A DNA stretch of 64,000 nt from Roseococcus sp. SDR (GTDB lineage: Bacteria; Pseudomonadota; Alphaproteobacteria; Acetobacterales; Acetobacteraceae). The stretch covers positions 91,915 through 155,914 of the forward strand of contig NZ_JAHRCU010000011.1 in the NCBI RefSeq assembly GCF_019083995.1, read 5' to 3'. The notes beneath the pieces are model-generated. The model worked only from the letters and a program-made list of their open reading frames with translations, had not been told where the DNA came from and did no database searches. This document shows, piece by piece, positions 11,701-21,374 of this stretch (positions are counted from its first letter, which is position 1; each line of letters opens with the position of its first letter). The position numbers and the translations under genes were made by a program.

Positions 11701-13500
11701 TCAGGTCTCGCGCCACCAGTCCTGCAGCGCCCAGAAGGTGCCATCCCAGCCGCTCAGCACGTGGCGCAGGTTGTTCACGCTGCCGCTGACGGTGGGCCGC
11801 TTCACCAGCGGGATGATGTGGTTGCTGCCCACGATGAGGTCGTTCATGCGGATGAAGAGGGCCGCGCGCTTGACCGGATCGATCTCGCTCTCGGCGGCGC
11901 GGAAGGCGGCGTCGTACTCGTCGTTCCTCCACCGCACGATGTTGCGGCCCTGCCAGGAATTGGCACGGGTCGACAGCTCCCAGGAGACATACTGGTTCAT
12001 GAAGCGCTGCGGATCCGCCTGCGGCATCGTGGTCGTGTACATCTGCATGTCGGCGTAGAACTTCGTGAAGGTGTCGGGGTTCGCGACATCCGACGAGAAG
12101 AACACCGAGGCAGTGACCGACTTCAGCTCGAGGTCGATGCCCGCGCGCTGCGCCGCCTGCTTGTACACCGCCTGGGTGCGCTGGCGCGGCGCATTGACCG
12201 AGGTCTGGTAGATGAAGCGCAGGCGCACATTGTTCTTGGCGCGGATGCCGTCCCGCCCGCGGACCCATCCGGCGGCGTCCAGGATCTCGTTCGCGCGGGC
12301 GATGTTGAACTCCCAGCGCATGTTGCGCGAGGTGAAGCGCGGCGGGTTGTTGAGGAAGTTGGCGGTGGCCGGGCCGCCGCGGCCGTAGATGAACTGCTCC
12401 AGCGCGTTGCGGTCGATCAGCAGCGCCATGGCCTGGCGCACCGCGGGGTCGCTGAAGGCCGGATGCTGCGTGCTGATATGCGAGCGCTCGCCGTCGATCT
12501 CGCGGTTCGGGTCGGTGCAGTTGAGCTGCACGAACTCGATGCCGCCGCTCTCCACGATGTTCACGCGGCCGCGATTCGCGGCCTCGAGGCGCTTCAGCAG
12601 CTCATCCTCGACCTGCAGGTTCCAGGCATAGTCGAAATCGCCCGTCTGCAGCACGGCGCGCGCGGCCGAGACCGCATCGCCGCCGCCCTTCACCTCCAGC
12701 GTGTCGAAGAAGGGGCGGTTGTTCATGTGGTAGTTGGGGTTCAGCTCGGCGCGCAGCGTATCGCCCGGCAGGAAGCTGACGAAGCGATAGGCGCCGGTGC
12801 CGACGGGGCGCAGATTGGTGGGCGCGTCGCGCGAATTGGCGCCGTTGAAGGCCTGGAACAGGTGCTTCGGGATGAGCTGGCCGGTGGCGGCCACGAAGGC
12901 ATCCGCCCAGAAGGGCGTGGGCTGGGCGAATTCGACGCGGACGGTGTGGTCATCCACCTTCACCGCGTTCACGTCACGATAGCTGCCGGAGGTGACGGCG
13001 GCGACGGCGGGGTTGCGCGAATATTCCCAGTTGAAGATCACGTCATCGGCCGAGAAATCCTGGCCGTCATGCCACTTCACGCCGCGCTTCAGCTTCCAGG
13101 TGACCGAGCGGCCATCGGCGGAAAGCCCGCCATTCTCGATCGAGGGGATCTCGGCCGCCAGAACGGGGTGCAGCGTGCCATCGGCCGCCCAGCCGGCCAG
13201 CGGTTCGTAGAAGACGCGGCTCGCATCCTGGTTGGTGGTGCCGACGGCGAAATGCGGGTTCAGCAGCGTCGAGGCCTGCCAGTAGAGCACCTTGAGCTGG
13301 CCGCCGCCGCCGCGCCGGGTCGGGCGATAGGCCGGCACGCTGCCCTGGGCCTGGGCGGAACCGGCGCCGGCAATGGCGAGCAGCTGCGTCGCCATCGGCG
13401 CCGTCAGGCCCACCGCCGCCATGCGGCGCATGAAGCCGCGGCGCGAGAGGCTGCCATTCTTCACGCGCCCGATCATCTGGCGCAGATCGTCTTCACCCAT
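11701..13500 (-). CDS. Peptide ABC transporter substrate-binding protein, copy 1
   Basis: A 599-residue SBP_bac_5 (DppA/OppA type) periplasmic receptor. The N-terminus has a twin-arginine-like motif SRRGFM followed by a hydrophobic stretch and AQAQ, so Tat export is likely. The family core is visible as SVTWKLKRGVKWHDG and PVGTGAYRFVSF. A GGGAGA ribosome binding site with six-base spacing favours the ATG at 13500 over the ATG six bases upstream. It sits directly before the permease genes and is a clear paralogue of the next upstream gene, with similarity running through the signal peptide and the PAYRPTRRGGGG segment. Confidence 0.92.
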   Translation of the reverse strand: MGEDDLRQMIGRVKNGSLSRRGFMRRMAAVGLTAPMATQLLAIAGAGSAQAQGSVPAYRPTRRGGGGQLKVLYWQASTLLNPHFAVGTTNQDASRVFYEPLAGWAADGTLHPVLAAEIPSIENGGLSADGRSVTWKLKRGVKWHDGQDFSADDVIFNWEYSRNPAVAAVTSGSYRDVNAVKVDDHTVRVEFAQPTPFWADAFVAATGQLIPKHLFQAFNGANSRDAPTNLRPVGTGAYRFVSFLPGDTLRAELNPNYHMNNRPFFDTLEVKGGGDAVSAARAVLQTGDFDYAWNLQVEDELLKRLEAANRGRVNIVESGGIEFVQLNCTDPNREIDGERSHISTQHPAFSDPAVRQAMALLIDRNALEQFIYGRGGPATANFLNNPPRFTSRNMRWEFNIARANEILDAAGWVRGRDGIRAKNNVRLRFIYQTSVNAPRQRTQAVYKQAAQRAGIDLELKSVTASVFFSSDVANPDTFTKFYADMQMYTTTMPQADPQRFMNQYVSWELSTRANSWQGRNIVRWRNDEYDAAFRAAESEIDPVKRAALFIRMNDLIVGSNHIIPLVKRPTVSGSVNNLRHVLSGWDGTFWALQDWWRET

Positions 13501-13593
13501 TCCCATTCTCCCAGCGCATCGAAACGACGCTCAGTTCTGGATTAACTATTACCAGGACACATAGCAGGGTTGCGCGCCAATGCGAGTCCCGCC

Positions 13594-15381
13594 TCACGCC
13601 TCCCGCCACCACCCACTCAGGAAGGCCAGGGTGCCGTCCCAGCCGCTCCGATGGGTGCGGAGATTGTTCAGCGCGGCGCTCAGCCCAGGCCGTGCCAGGA
13701 GCGGAATGAGGTGGTGGCTGCCCACCACCAGATCATTCATCCGGATGAAGAGGGCGACGCGCTTCACCGGGTCCAGCTCGACATCGGCGGCCCGCAAGGC
13801 GGCGTCATACTCGGCATTGCGCCAGCGCATGATGTTGCGGCCCTGCCAGGCATTGGCACGCGTCGCCGCCTCCCAGGAGGCGAATTGGCTCATGTAGCGC
13901 TGCGGATCGCCCGAGGGGCCGTTCGCGTACATCTGCATGTCCGCATAGAACTTCGAGAAGGTGTCGGGGTTCGCGACATCGGCCGAGAAGAAGACCGAGG
14001 CGGTGACGCCCTTCAGGTCCAGCTCGATCCCCGCGCGCTGCGCCGCCTGCTTGATCACCGCCTGGCTGCGCTGGCGCGGCGCGTTCACCGAGGTCTGGAA
14101 CAGGAATTTCAGCCGTGTGCCGCCCTTGGCGCGGATGCCGTCCCGCCCGCGCGCCCAGCCGGCGGCGTCCAGCACCTCATTCGCGCGCTGGATGCTGAAG
14201 GGCAGGCCGGCATTGGGCGAGGTGAAGCGCGAATTGTTGAGGATGTTCACCGTGGCGCTGCCGGCGCGGCCGAAGATGAAGCGCTCGATCGCGGCGCGAT
14301 CCACCAGCATGGCCATGGCCTGGCGCACCGCGGGGTCGGAGAAGGCGGGGTGCGTGGTGGCGAGGCTCGAACGCTCGCCATCCACCTCGCGATTGGGGTC
14401 GGTGACGTTGAGCTGGATGAACTCGGTGGAGCCGCCAGGCGTCACCTCCACGCGGCCACGCCCCACGGCTTCCAGCCTCGTCAGGATGTCGTCCTCCACC
14501 AGGACGTTCCAGGCATAGTCGTAATCGCCGGTCTGCAGCACGGCGCGCGCGGCGGAGACGGCGTCGCCGCCGCCCTTGATCTCGAGCGTGTCGAAATGCG
14601 GCTGGTTGTCCTGGTGGTAGAGCGGGTTCAGCTCGGCCCGCAGCATGTCACCCGGCGTGAAGCTGACGAAGCGATAGGGCCCGGTGCCGACGGGGCGGAA
14701 ATTCGTGGGCGCGTCGCGCGCATTGGGGCCGTTGAAGGCGGCAAAGAGATGGCGCGGGATGATCATGCCGGCATTGCCGACGAAGGCATCCGCCCAGAAG
14801 GCGGTGGGCTGGGCGAAATCGAGCCGCACGGTGAGATCGTCGAGCTTCGTGATCGCCACGTCGCGATAGCTGCCGGAGGTGCTGGCGGCCACCGCCGGGT
14901 TGCGCGCGTAGTCCCAGTTGAAGATCAGGTCATCCGCCGTCACGGGCGCGCCGTCATGCCAGCGCGCATTCGGCTTGAGCTTCCAGGTGACCGAGCGGCC
15001 ATCGGGGCTGAGGCCGCCATTTTCCAGCGAGGGGATCTCGGCCGCGAGGATGGGCACCAGCGACGCATCGCGCGCCCAGGCGGCGAGCGGCTCATAGAAG
15101 ACGCGGCTCGCATCCGAGTTGGTGGTGCCGATGGCGAAATGCGGATTGAGCAGCGTGGCCGCCTGCCAGTAGAGGATCTTCAGCGCGCCGCCGCCGCCGC
15201 GCCGCGTGGGGCGATAGGCGGGGGCCTGGGCCGCGGCCGGCGCCGCACCGGTGAGGGCGAGAAGCTGCGTCGCCATGGGCGCCGTCAGGCCCCAGCCAGC
15301 GACGCGGCGCGCGAAGGCCCGGCGGGTCATCACGCCCGCCCGGACCTCTTCGATCATCGCCCGCAGATGCGCCTCGTCCAT
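13594..15381 (-). CDS. Peptide ABC transporter substrate-binding protein, copy 2
   Basis: A 595-residue SBP_bac_5 protein and paralogue of the adjacent copy; long blocks such as LLNPHFAIGTTNSDASRVFY and RAVLQTGDYDYAWN are nearly the same in both. The N-terminus has TRRAFARR plus a hydrophobic stretch, again suggesting Tat export. A GGGAG site seven bases before the ATG at 15381 supports the start. It lies 87 bases upstream of copy 1 and 81 bases downstream of an M20 amidohydrolase gene. Two receptors feeding one transporter suggests a widened or split substrate range; the substrate itself is unknown. Confidence 0.91.
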   Translation of the reverse strand: MDEAHLRAMIEEVRAGVMTRRAFARRVAGWGLTAPMATQLLALTGAAPAAAQAPAYRPTRRGGGGALKILYWQAATLLNPHFAIGTTNSDASRVFYEPLAAWARDASLVPILAAEIPSLENGGLSPDGRSVTWKLKPNARWHDGAPVTADDLIFNWDYARNPAVAASTSGSYRDVAITKLDDLTVRLDFAQPTAFWADAFVGNAGMIIPRHLFAAFNGPNARDAPTNFRPVGTGPYRFVSFTPGDMLRAELNPLYHQDNQPHFDTLEIKGGGDAVSAARAVLQTGDYDYAWNVLVEDDILTRLEAVGRGRVEVTPGGSTEFIQLNVTDPNREVDGERSSLATTHPAFSDPAVRQAMAMLVDRAAIERFIFGRAGSATVNILNNSRFTSPNAGLPFSIQRANEVLDAAGWARGRDGIRAKGGTRLKFLFQTSVNAPRQRSQAVIKQAAQRAGIELDLKGVTASVFFSADVANPDTFSKFYADMQMYANGPSGDPQRYMSQFASWEAATRANAWQGRNIMRWRNAEYDAALRAADVELDPVKRVALFIRMNDLVVGSHHLIPLLARPGLSAALNNLRTHRSGWDGTLAFLSGWWREA

Positions 15382-15462
15382 CGCCCGCTCCCGGATCGCC
15401 GGGGGCGAGGCTAGCGGAGGTTCAGCGCCGGTTGCGAAGGGAATTCGCGCCGCGGGGCGGGC

Positions 15463-16659
15463 TCAGCCCTCCGGATTGCCCAATTCCTGCGCGACCAGGC
15501 TCGCCCAATAGGCGACGCCGAGCGGAATCGTCGCGTCGTTGAAGTCGAACAGCGGCGTGTGCAGCGCGGGCGATGAACCGTCCGGCGCGCCGCCGCCGAT
15601 GGACATGAAGGCGCCGGGCCGCTGTTCCAGCATCAGCGCGAAATCCTCCGCTCCCGTGCTGGGATCGGGGTTCGGGTCCACCGCGGCCGCGCCCACCACG
15701 GCGGCGGCGGCGGCATAGGCCACCTTGGTCTGCTCGGGGTGGTTCACGGTCGCCGGCACGCCGCGCCGATACTCGACCTCGGCCGTGCAGCCATGGGCGG
15801 CGGCGAGGCCGTGCGCGAGTTCGCCGATCCGGCGCTCCAGCAGGTCCCGCACCGCCGGCGTGTAGCTGCGCGCCGTGCCGCTGATGGTGAGCTCGGCCGG
15901 CATCACATTGGCGCCGATATGGTTGCCCGCGCTGATCGCGCCGACGCTCAGCACCGCCGCATCCTTGGCCGCCACGTTGCGCCCGATGATGGTCTGCAGG
16001 GCGAGCACGAAATGCGCCTGCACGATGGTGATGTCGGTGGCGAGATGCGGGGTGTAGCCGCCATGCCCGCCGGTGCCGCGGAAGATCACGGTGAAGCGGT
16101 CCGCCGCCGCCATGGTCGGGCCGGGACGGATGGCGAAATGCCCGGCCGGGCGGCGCGGCGCATTGTGCAGGCCGTAGATCGCATCACAGGGGAAGCGCTC
16201 GAAGAGGCCATCGGCCAGCATGGCGCGCGCACCGCCGCGGCCTTCCTCGGCCGGCTGGAAGATCAGGTGGACGGTGCCGGCAAAGTCGCGATTCTCTGAG
16301 AGCCAGCGCGCCGCGCCCAGCAGCATGGTGGTGTGCCCGTCATGGCCGCAGGCATGCATGACGCCGGGGTTCTTCGAGGCGTAGGGCAGGCCCGTCTGCT
16401 CGGGGATGGGCAGCGCGTCCATGTCGGCGCGCAGGCCGATGGTGCGGTTGCCCGGACGCGTGCCACGGATGGTGCCGACGACGCCGAGCTGGCCGACACC
16501 CTCGGTCACCTCCACGCCCCATTCGCGGAGGTGGCGGGCGACGAGGCCAGCGGTCCGCACCTCCTCCATGCCGAGTTCGGGGTGGGCGTGGATGTCCTGG
16601 CGGATCGCCGCCAGCTCCGGCTGCCAGGCCTGGACCGCCTCGATGATGTGTCGGCTCAT
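15463..16659 (-). CDS. M20-family amidohydrolase (hippurate/aminoacylase type)
   Basis: A 398-residue cytoplasmic metallo-amidohydrolase that removes an acyl group from N-acyl amino acids or similar amides. Motifs of the M20D group are HAHPELG near residue 23, HACGHDGHT near residue 102 with metal ligands, and QPAEEGRGG with the catalytic Glu pair. An AGGGGA site six bases before the ATG at 16659 favours this start over an ATG six bases further up. As first gene of the minus-strand transport cluster it may process imported N-acylated peptides; that link is inferred from position only. Confidence 0.92.
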   Translation of the reverse strand: MSRHIIEAVQAWQPELAAIRQDIHAHPELGMEEVRTAGLVARHLREWGVEVTEGVGQLGVVGTIRGTRPGNRTIGLRADMDALPIPEQTGLPYASKNPGVMHACGHDGHTTMLLGAARWLSENRDFAGTVHLIFQPAEEGRGGARAMLADGLFERFPCDAIYGLHNAPRRPAGHFAIRPGPTMAAADRFTVIFRGTGGHGGYTPHLATDITIVQAHFVLALQTIIGRNVAAKDAAVLSVGAISAGNHIGANVMPAELTISGTARSYTPAVRDLLERRIGELAHGLAAAHGCTAEVEYRRGVPATVNHPEQTKVAYAAAAAVVGAAAVDPNPDPSTGAEDFALMLEQRPGAFMSIGGGAPDGSSPALHTPLFDFNDATIPLGVAYWASLVAQELGNPEG

Positions 16660-16721
16660 GCGCATTCCCCTGTCGCGTGAGGCGGGATGATCCCTCCGCC
16701 GCGCGGCGAGGTCCAGACGGC

Positions 16722-18497
16722 TCAGGCGGGGCGCGGGCTGCGGATGCCGGAGCGCGCGGAGAGATAGCGCAGCTGTGCCGCCTGGTCGGTGGCAGTGCAG
16801 AGCATCAGCCCGGTGAAGAAGATCCGTGGCCGGCGCCCCTCCTCCGGCACGGGCGCGCCGGTATCGAACTCGATGACGAGGTCGCCCGCCTGGCAGGCCG
16901 GGATCTCGAGCCGGACCAGTTGCAACTGGCCGGTCGGAATCTCCTCCATGAGCCAAGGGCCGGGCGCCTCCTCCGGCCGTCGGACGCGCAGGCGGAACTG
17001 TGCGGGAACAGTGACCGACGCCGCGATCTCGAGCGTGAGGACGAGGCCTTCCGGCGCCGGCGCGCCGAGCGGAAGGCGAAGCAGCACGGGGCCGCTGCCG
17101 GCGCCGATGGCCCAGCGCTCCTGCTCGGCCCAGCCCTCGCCCTCGCAGAGGAGCTGGTGCAGCAGGCTGAAGGGCGTCATCAGGGCCGGCAGGTCGGGCA
17201 CGGCGGGCTCTTCGAAGACGATTCGCTCGCCGAGTGGGAAATAGAGACGCCGGACCGGGTCCGGCAGGGCGGGCGCCTCGGCCGAGAGGGTGGCGATCAG
17301 CCCCTCCGCCACCTCGCGCCAGGAGCGGATGCGCACGCGCTCGGGGATCCTGGACTCCAGGTGCTGGCGATGCGCCGGATCGCGGATCAGGCTCCAGGCG
17401 AGATCGGCCAGCTCCGGTTCGCTCTGCGGCGAGAAATACTGGGCAGCGGCGCCGCCCGCCTCGCGCAGGCTGGTGTGGTCGGGCGTCAGCGGAATCTTGC
17501 CGTGGGCCAGGGCCTCGGTGACGGGCAGGCCCCAGCCCTCGTAGAAGCTGTTGAAGACGGTGAAGAGGCAGCGCTGGTAGAGCTGGGCGAGCAAGGCGTC
17601 GCCCACATCCTGGAGGTGGATCACCCGCCGCCGGAGCTCCGGCGCCGCCTGCAACAGGTGCAGCACGGGCTCCGCCTGGAAGCCGGGGCGGCCGACCAGC
17701 ACGAGGTCGGGGATCACCGCATCGCCATGGCGGCGCAGCAGTGTGAGCCAGGCCTGCAGCAACAGCGCATGGTTCTTTCGGGATTCGATCGTGGCCACGC
17801 AGAGGACAAAGGGCCGCCCGTCAGCGAGGCGCTCGGGCCATTCGGGCGGCGCCGCAGCGGTCATCGCCGGGAAGCGGGCATCGAGCGGCATGACGCCGAC
17901 CGGGATGTCGAGATGCGGCAGCATGCGCCGCTGCCAGAGGCGAAAATCCCGCGCGGCGCAGGCGCTGATCGCGACAGCGCGGTCCATCTGCAGGCAGAGG
18001 CCGAGGAAATGCTCGGCGAAGCTGCGCGTCAGGCTCCGCTCGCAATGCTCGGGCGTGGCCAGCGGAATCGCGTCGTAGAACAGAACGCAGACCAGGACGC
18101 GATGGGCCTGCCGCACCTCGCGCAGGCGGCGGAGCTGTGCCGGGTTGCGGCCGGTGAGGCCGAGGGCAAGCAGCCGGTCGCCGGGGTGGAACACGAAGGG
18201 CGCGCCGGCACGGCAGGCACCCGCACGCGCCTCCTGCAGGGCGAGCCACGCAGGCTCGTCCAGGCGCCCGCCCTGTCGTCCGCCCTGGATCAGCGCCAAC
18301 AGCAGCGCCGCCGGGAACTGCACGAAGCGCCCTTGCGCCACCGAGAAGGCGGTCAACTCGAAAAGCGGCTCCTCATCCAGCGCGAGGGCCGCCTCCAGCA
18401 ATGCCATCTGCACGCGCGCCACGCCCATGGGCGTGCGGAACTGCTCCAGGAAATCCAGGAGGTCGGTGAGGTCGACCACGAAGCGGGGCGTGGACAT
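16722..18497 (-). CDS. Glycosyltransferase (GT4-like) with C-terminal extension
   Basis: A 591-residue protein with a GT-B glycosyltransferase in residues 1-420. The donor-binding half shows CVATIESRKNH near residue 233 and the EX7E-type motif YEGWGLPVTEALAHG near residue 317. The last 160 residues are not part of the GT fold; they read as alternating strands (LVLTLEIAASVTVPAQFRL, DLVIEFDTG) and may form a beta-sandwich. It probably adds mannose or a related sugar to an exopolysaccharide, since the manC gene ends only 14 bases upstream. Start: ATG at 18497. Confidence 0.85.
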   Translation of the reverse strand: MSTPRFVVDLTDLLDFLEQFRTPMGVARVQMALLEAALALDEEPLFELTAFSVAQGRFVQFPAALLLALIQGGRQGGRLDEPAWLALQEARAGACRAGAPFVFHPGDRLLALGLTGRNPAQLRRLREVRQAHRVLVCVLFYDAIPLATPEHCERSLTRSFAEHFLGLCLQMDRAVAISACAARDFRLWQRRMLPHLDIPVGVMPLDARFPAMTAAAPPEWPERLADGRPFVLCVATIESRKNHALLLQAWLTLLRRHGDAVIPDLVLVGRPGFQAEPVLHLLQAAPELRRRVIHLQDVGDALLAQLYQRCLFTVFNSFYEGWGLPVTEALAHGKIPLTPDHTSLREAGGAAAQYFSPQSEPELADLAWSLIRDPAHRQHLESRIPERVRIRSWREVAEGLIATLSAEAPALPDPVRRLYFPLGERIVFEEPAVPDLPALMTPFSLLHQLLCEGEGWAEQERWAIGAGSGPVLLRLPLGAPAPEGLVLTLEIAASVTVPAQFRLRVRRPEEAPGPWLMEEIPTGQLQLVRLEIPACQAGDLVIEFDTGAPVPEEGRRPRIFFTGLMLCTATDQAAQLRYLSARSGIRSPRPA

Positions 18498-18511
18498 GCG
18501 GGCGCGCCGGC

Positions 18512-19936
18512 TCAGCTTCGCCCGTAATTGTCCTCGATGCGGACGATGTCATCCTCGCCGAGATAGGAGCCCACCTGCACCTCGATGAGCGCGAGCGGGA
18601 TCATGCCCGGATTCTCCAGGCGATGGACGCAGCCGAGCGGCAGATAGACCGACTGGTTCTCGGAGAGCAGCAGGCTTTCCGCGTCCCGATGCACGCGCGC
18701 AGTGCCCTTCACCACCACCCAGTGCTCGGCGCGGTGATGATGCTTCTGCAGGGAGAGCCGGCCGCCCGGGCGGACGACGATCTGCTTCACCTGGAAGCGG
18801 TCGCCCATGATCAGGCCCTCGTAATGGCCCCAGGGGCGGTACATGCGGCGATGCTCGCTGGCCTGCTTCAGGCCGCGCGCCTTCAGCCGCTCGACCATCT
18901 TCTTCACATCCTGCGCGCGGGAGCGCGGCATGGCCAGCACCGCGTCGTCGGTCGTGACCACCACCACGTCCTTCAGGCCGAGGACAGCCGTCAGGATGCC
19001 CTCCGAGCGGACATAGCAGCCCTCGGCGTCCAGCAGCTCCACAGGGCCCTTGGCGGCGTTGCCCGCGGCATCCTTCGGCGTCACCTCCCACAGCGCATCC
19101 CAGCTGCCGACATCGCTCCAGCCGAGATCGGCCGGCACCACGGCCGCATGGCGCGTGCGCTCCATCACCGCATAGTCGATCGAGATGGCCGGAGCCTCGC
19201 GGAAGGCATCCGCGCCCAGGCGGATGAAGTCGAGGTCGCGCACGGCGCCGTCCAGCGCGGCCCGGGCCGCGGCCAGCACGGCGGGCGCATGCTCGCGCAG
19301 TTCCGCGATGAGGGTGCCCGCGGTGGCCACGAACATGCCGCTGTTCCAGACATGCCGGCCACCGCCCACCAGCCGCTCGGCCGTCGCGCGGTCGGGCTTT
19401 TCGGTGAAGCTCTGCACGGCCTGTACGCCGGGCACATCGGCCAGCGCCTCGCCAAGCTCGATATAGCCGAAGCCGGTATGCGCCTCGGTCGGGCGCATGC
19501 CGAATGTCACGATGCGGCCGGTGCGCGCCGCCGCCGCCGCGCGGTCCAGCGCGGCATGCAGCGCCGCGACGTCGCTGATCGCCGCATCGGCAGCCATGAT
19601 CCAGAGCACGGCATCGGGCTGAGCCTCCGCCACCAGAAGGGCGGCGACGGCGATGGCGGGCGCGCTGTTGCGCCCCTCTGGCTCCAGGACGATCTGCGGG
19701 TCCGCGACGCCGCCATCGCGCAGCTGCTCCGCCACCAGGAAGCGATGCGCCTCACCCACCACCACCACGGGCGGCGCGAAGCCGGATCCGGTCGCGCGGC
19801 GGGCCGTCTCCTGCACCATGCTCCGCTCGGAGAGGAGCGGCCAGAACTGCTTGGGATTGGATTCGCGCGAGAGAGGCCAGAGGCGGCTGCCCGTGCCGCC
19901 GGAGAGGATGACGGGAACGATGTCGGGGACGCTCAT
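18512..19936 (-). CDS. manC: Mannose-1-phosphate guanylyltransferase / mannose-6-phosphate isomerase
   Basis: A 474-residue bifunctional enzyme that makes GDP-mannose for exopolysaccharide or LPS. The N-terminal nucleotidyltransferase has the pyrophosphorylase motif SGGTGSRLWPLSRESNPKQF, and FTEKPDRATAERLV follows near residue 185. The C-terminal cupin, residues 360-474, has the type II isomerase metal site region LSLQKHHHRAEHWVVVKGTA. An AAAGG site seven bases before the ATG at 19936 supports the start. It is divergent from another glycosyltransferase gene (97-base gap), and together these genes form a small polysaccharide locus. Confidence 0.94.
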   Translation of the reverse strand: MSVPDIVPVILSGGTGSRLWPLSRESNPKQFWPLLSERSMVQETARRATGSGFAPPVVVVGEAHRFLVAEQLRDGGVADPQIVLEPEGRNSAPAIAVAALLVAEAQPDAVLWIMAADAAISDVAALHAALDRAAAAARTGRIVTFGMRPTEAHTGFGYIELGEALADVPGVQAVQSFTEKPDRATAERLVGGGRHVWNSGMFVATAGTLIAELREHAPAVLAAARAALDGAVRDLDFIRLGADAFREAPAISIDYAVMERTRHAAVVPADLGWSDVGSWDALWEVTPKDAAGNAAKGPVELLDAEGCYVRSEGILTAVLGLKDVVVVTTDDAVLAMPRSRAQDVKKMVERLKARGLKQASEHRRMYRPWGHYEGLIMGDRFQVKQIVVRPGGRLSLQKHHHRAEHWVVVKGTARVHRDAESLLLSENQSVYLPLGCVHRLENPGMIPLALIEVQVGSYLGEDDIVRIEDNYGRS

Positions 19937-20033
19937 GGCTGACCTTTCAGGAACTCGGCGGGCATATGAAACGGAATCCCGGTGATTTCATGGCACCCTT
20001 GTCGCCTTGTCGCCCGAAAGGCAAGTTGCGGTC

Positions 20034-21374
20034 ATGTCTTCGCTTGCACCCCGGGTCTGGACGGATGGCTTTCCCCTGACCCTCTCGCACGGGACCGGCA
20101 TCACGACCTATGCGCGCGGCCATGCGGCGACGCTGCGGCGCCTCGGCGTTTCGCTCGGCATGCTCTACGGCCGGCCGCTTCCCGCCATCGCCGACCCGGC
20201 GGAGCGCGAGGTGCGCTTCTTCGATGCCCGCGTCCTGCCCGGCCGGCCCCTGCACCAGCGTTTCATCGGCTTGCTGCGCGATCCGCGCGGACCCATGGCG
20301 CAACTCATCCCGCTTTCGCGCATGGTGGACACGGCGGCGACATCCGCCATCACCTACGAGACCTTCGCCACGGCGAACCTGCCCGATGTGGACGAGCTGT
20401 GGAACGCGGACGACGCCTTCGGACGTGCGCAGCTGCATTTCGCCGTCCGCCGGAACCTGATGGCCGTGCGCGCCCCGCGCCCGCCGGAGCTGATGCACTG
20501 GACGCATATCCACCCCATCCGCCTGGCCGGGACGCGCAACATCTACACGGTGCATGACCTGATCCCGCTGCGCCTGCCCTGGGCCACGCTGGATTTCAAG
20601 GCGAACTGGCTCAACACCGTGCGCCGCCTCGCCCAGCAGGCTGAGCACATCGTCACCGTCTCGGAGCATGCGAGGCGGGACCTGATCGAGCAGATCGGCG
20701 TTCCGGAGGAGCGCGTGACCAACACCTACCAGGCCGTGTTCCCGCCCATGTTCGCGATGGCGGAGGAGATGTCGGTGGCACGGCTGCGGCGCGCCCACCA
20801 GCTGGAGCCGCGCGGCTATTTCCTGTTCCTCTCGCGCATCGAGCCGCGGAAGAACCTGGCTCGAATGCTGGACGCCTACATCGCCTCCGGCTCGCAGCTG
20901 CCCTTCATCATCGTGGGCGGCATGGCGCATCACGGCAAGCAGGAGCTGCGGCTGCTGACCGAGGCGGGCGGAACGCGCTCGGCCGATGGGCGCATCCGCT
21001 ACGTCGGCTATGTGCCGCAGCTCGACGTGGAGATCCTGGTGCGCCACGCCCGCGCCCTCTGCTTCGCTTCGCTCTATGAAGGCTTCGGACTGCCGGCGGT
21101 GGAGGCGATGCAGGCGGGCACCGCCGTGCTGACCTCCAACACCTCCTGCATGCCCGAGGTGGTGGGCGATGCGGCGCTGACCGTGACGCCGACCGATACA
21201 AGGGCCCTGGCCGAGGCGCTGAAGGCGCTGGACAGCAATGACGATCTGCGGCGGGGGCTGGAGGCGGCGGGCCCGAAGCGGGCCGCTCATTTCAGCCCGG
21301 AGCGCTATGCGGAGCGGCTGCGCGCGCTCTACGCCCGCCTCGGCGTCCTCACGGCGGGTGAAGAACCGGCATGA
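20034..21374 (+). CDS. Glycosyltransferase, GT4 family
   Basis: A 446-residue GT-B enzyme. The N-terminal acceptor domain includes LSHGTGITTYARGHAATL and HWTHIHPIRLAGTRNIYTVH; the donor domain has FLSRIEPRKNLARML and the retaining signature YEGFGLPAVEAMQAG followed by a conserved NTSCMPEVVGDAAL. This resembles mannosyltransferases, in keeping with the divergent manC. The ATG at 20034 is preferred to a TTG 27 bases upstream because the upstream residues are unlike the family. The stop overlaps the start of a DUF4214 gene (ATGA), indicating coupling. Confidence 0.88.
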   Translation: MSSLAPRVWTDGFPLTLSHGTGITTYARGHAATLRRLGVSLGMLYGRPLPAIADPAEREVRFFDARVLPGRPLHQRFIGLLRDPRGPMAQLIPLSRMVDTAATSAITYETFATANLPDVDELWNADDAFGRAQLHFAVRRNLMAVRAPRPPELMHWTHIHPIRLAGTRNIYTVHDLIPLRLPWATLDFKANWLNTVRRLAQQAEHIVTVSEHARRDLIEQIGVPEERVTNTYQAVFPPMFAMAEEMSVARLRRAHQLEPRGYFLFLSRIEPRKNLARMLDAYIASGSQLPFIIVGGMAHHGKQELRLLTEAGGTRSADGRIRYVGYVPQLDVEILVRHARALCFASLYEGFGLPAVEAMQAGTAVLTSNTSCMPEVVGDAALTVTPTDTRALAEALKALDSNDDLRRGLEAAGPKRAAHFSPERYAERLRALYARLGVLTAGEEPA

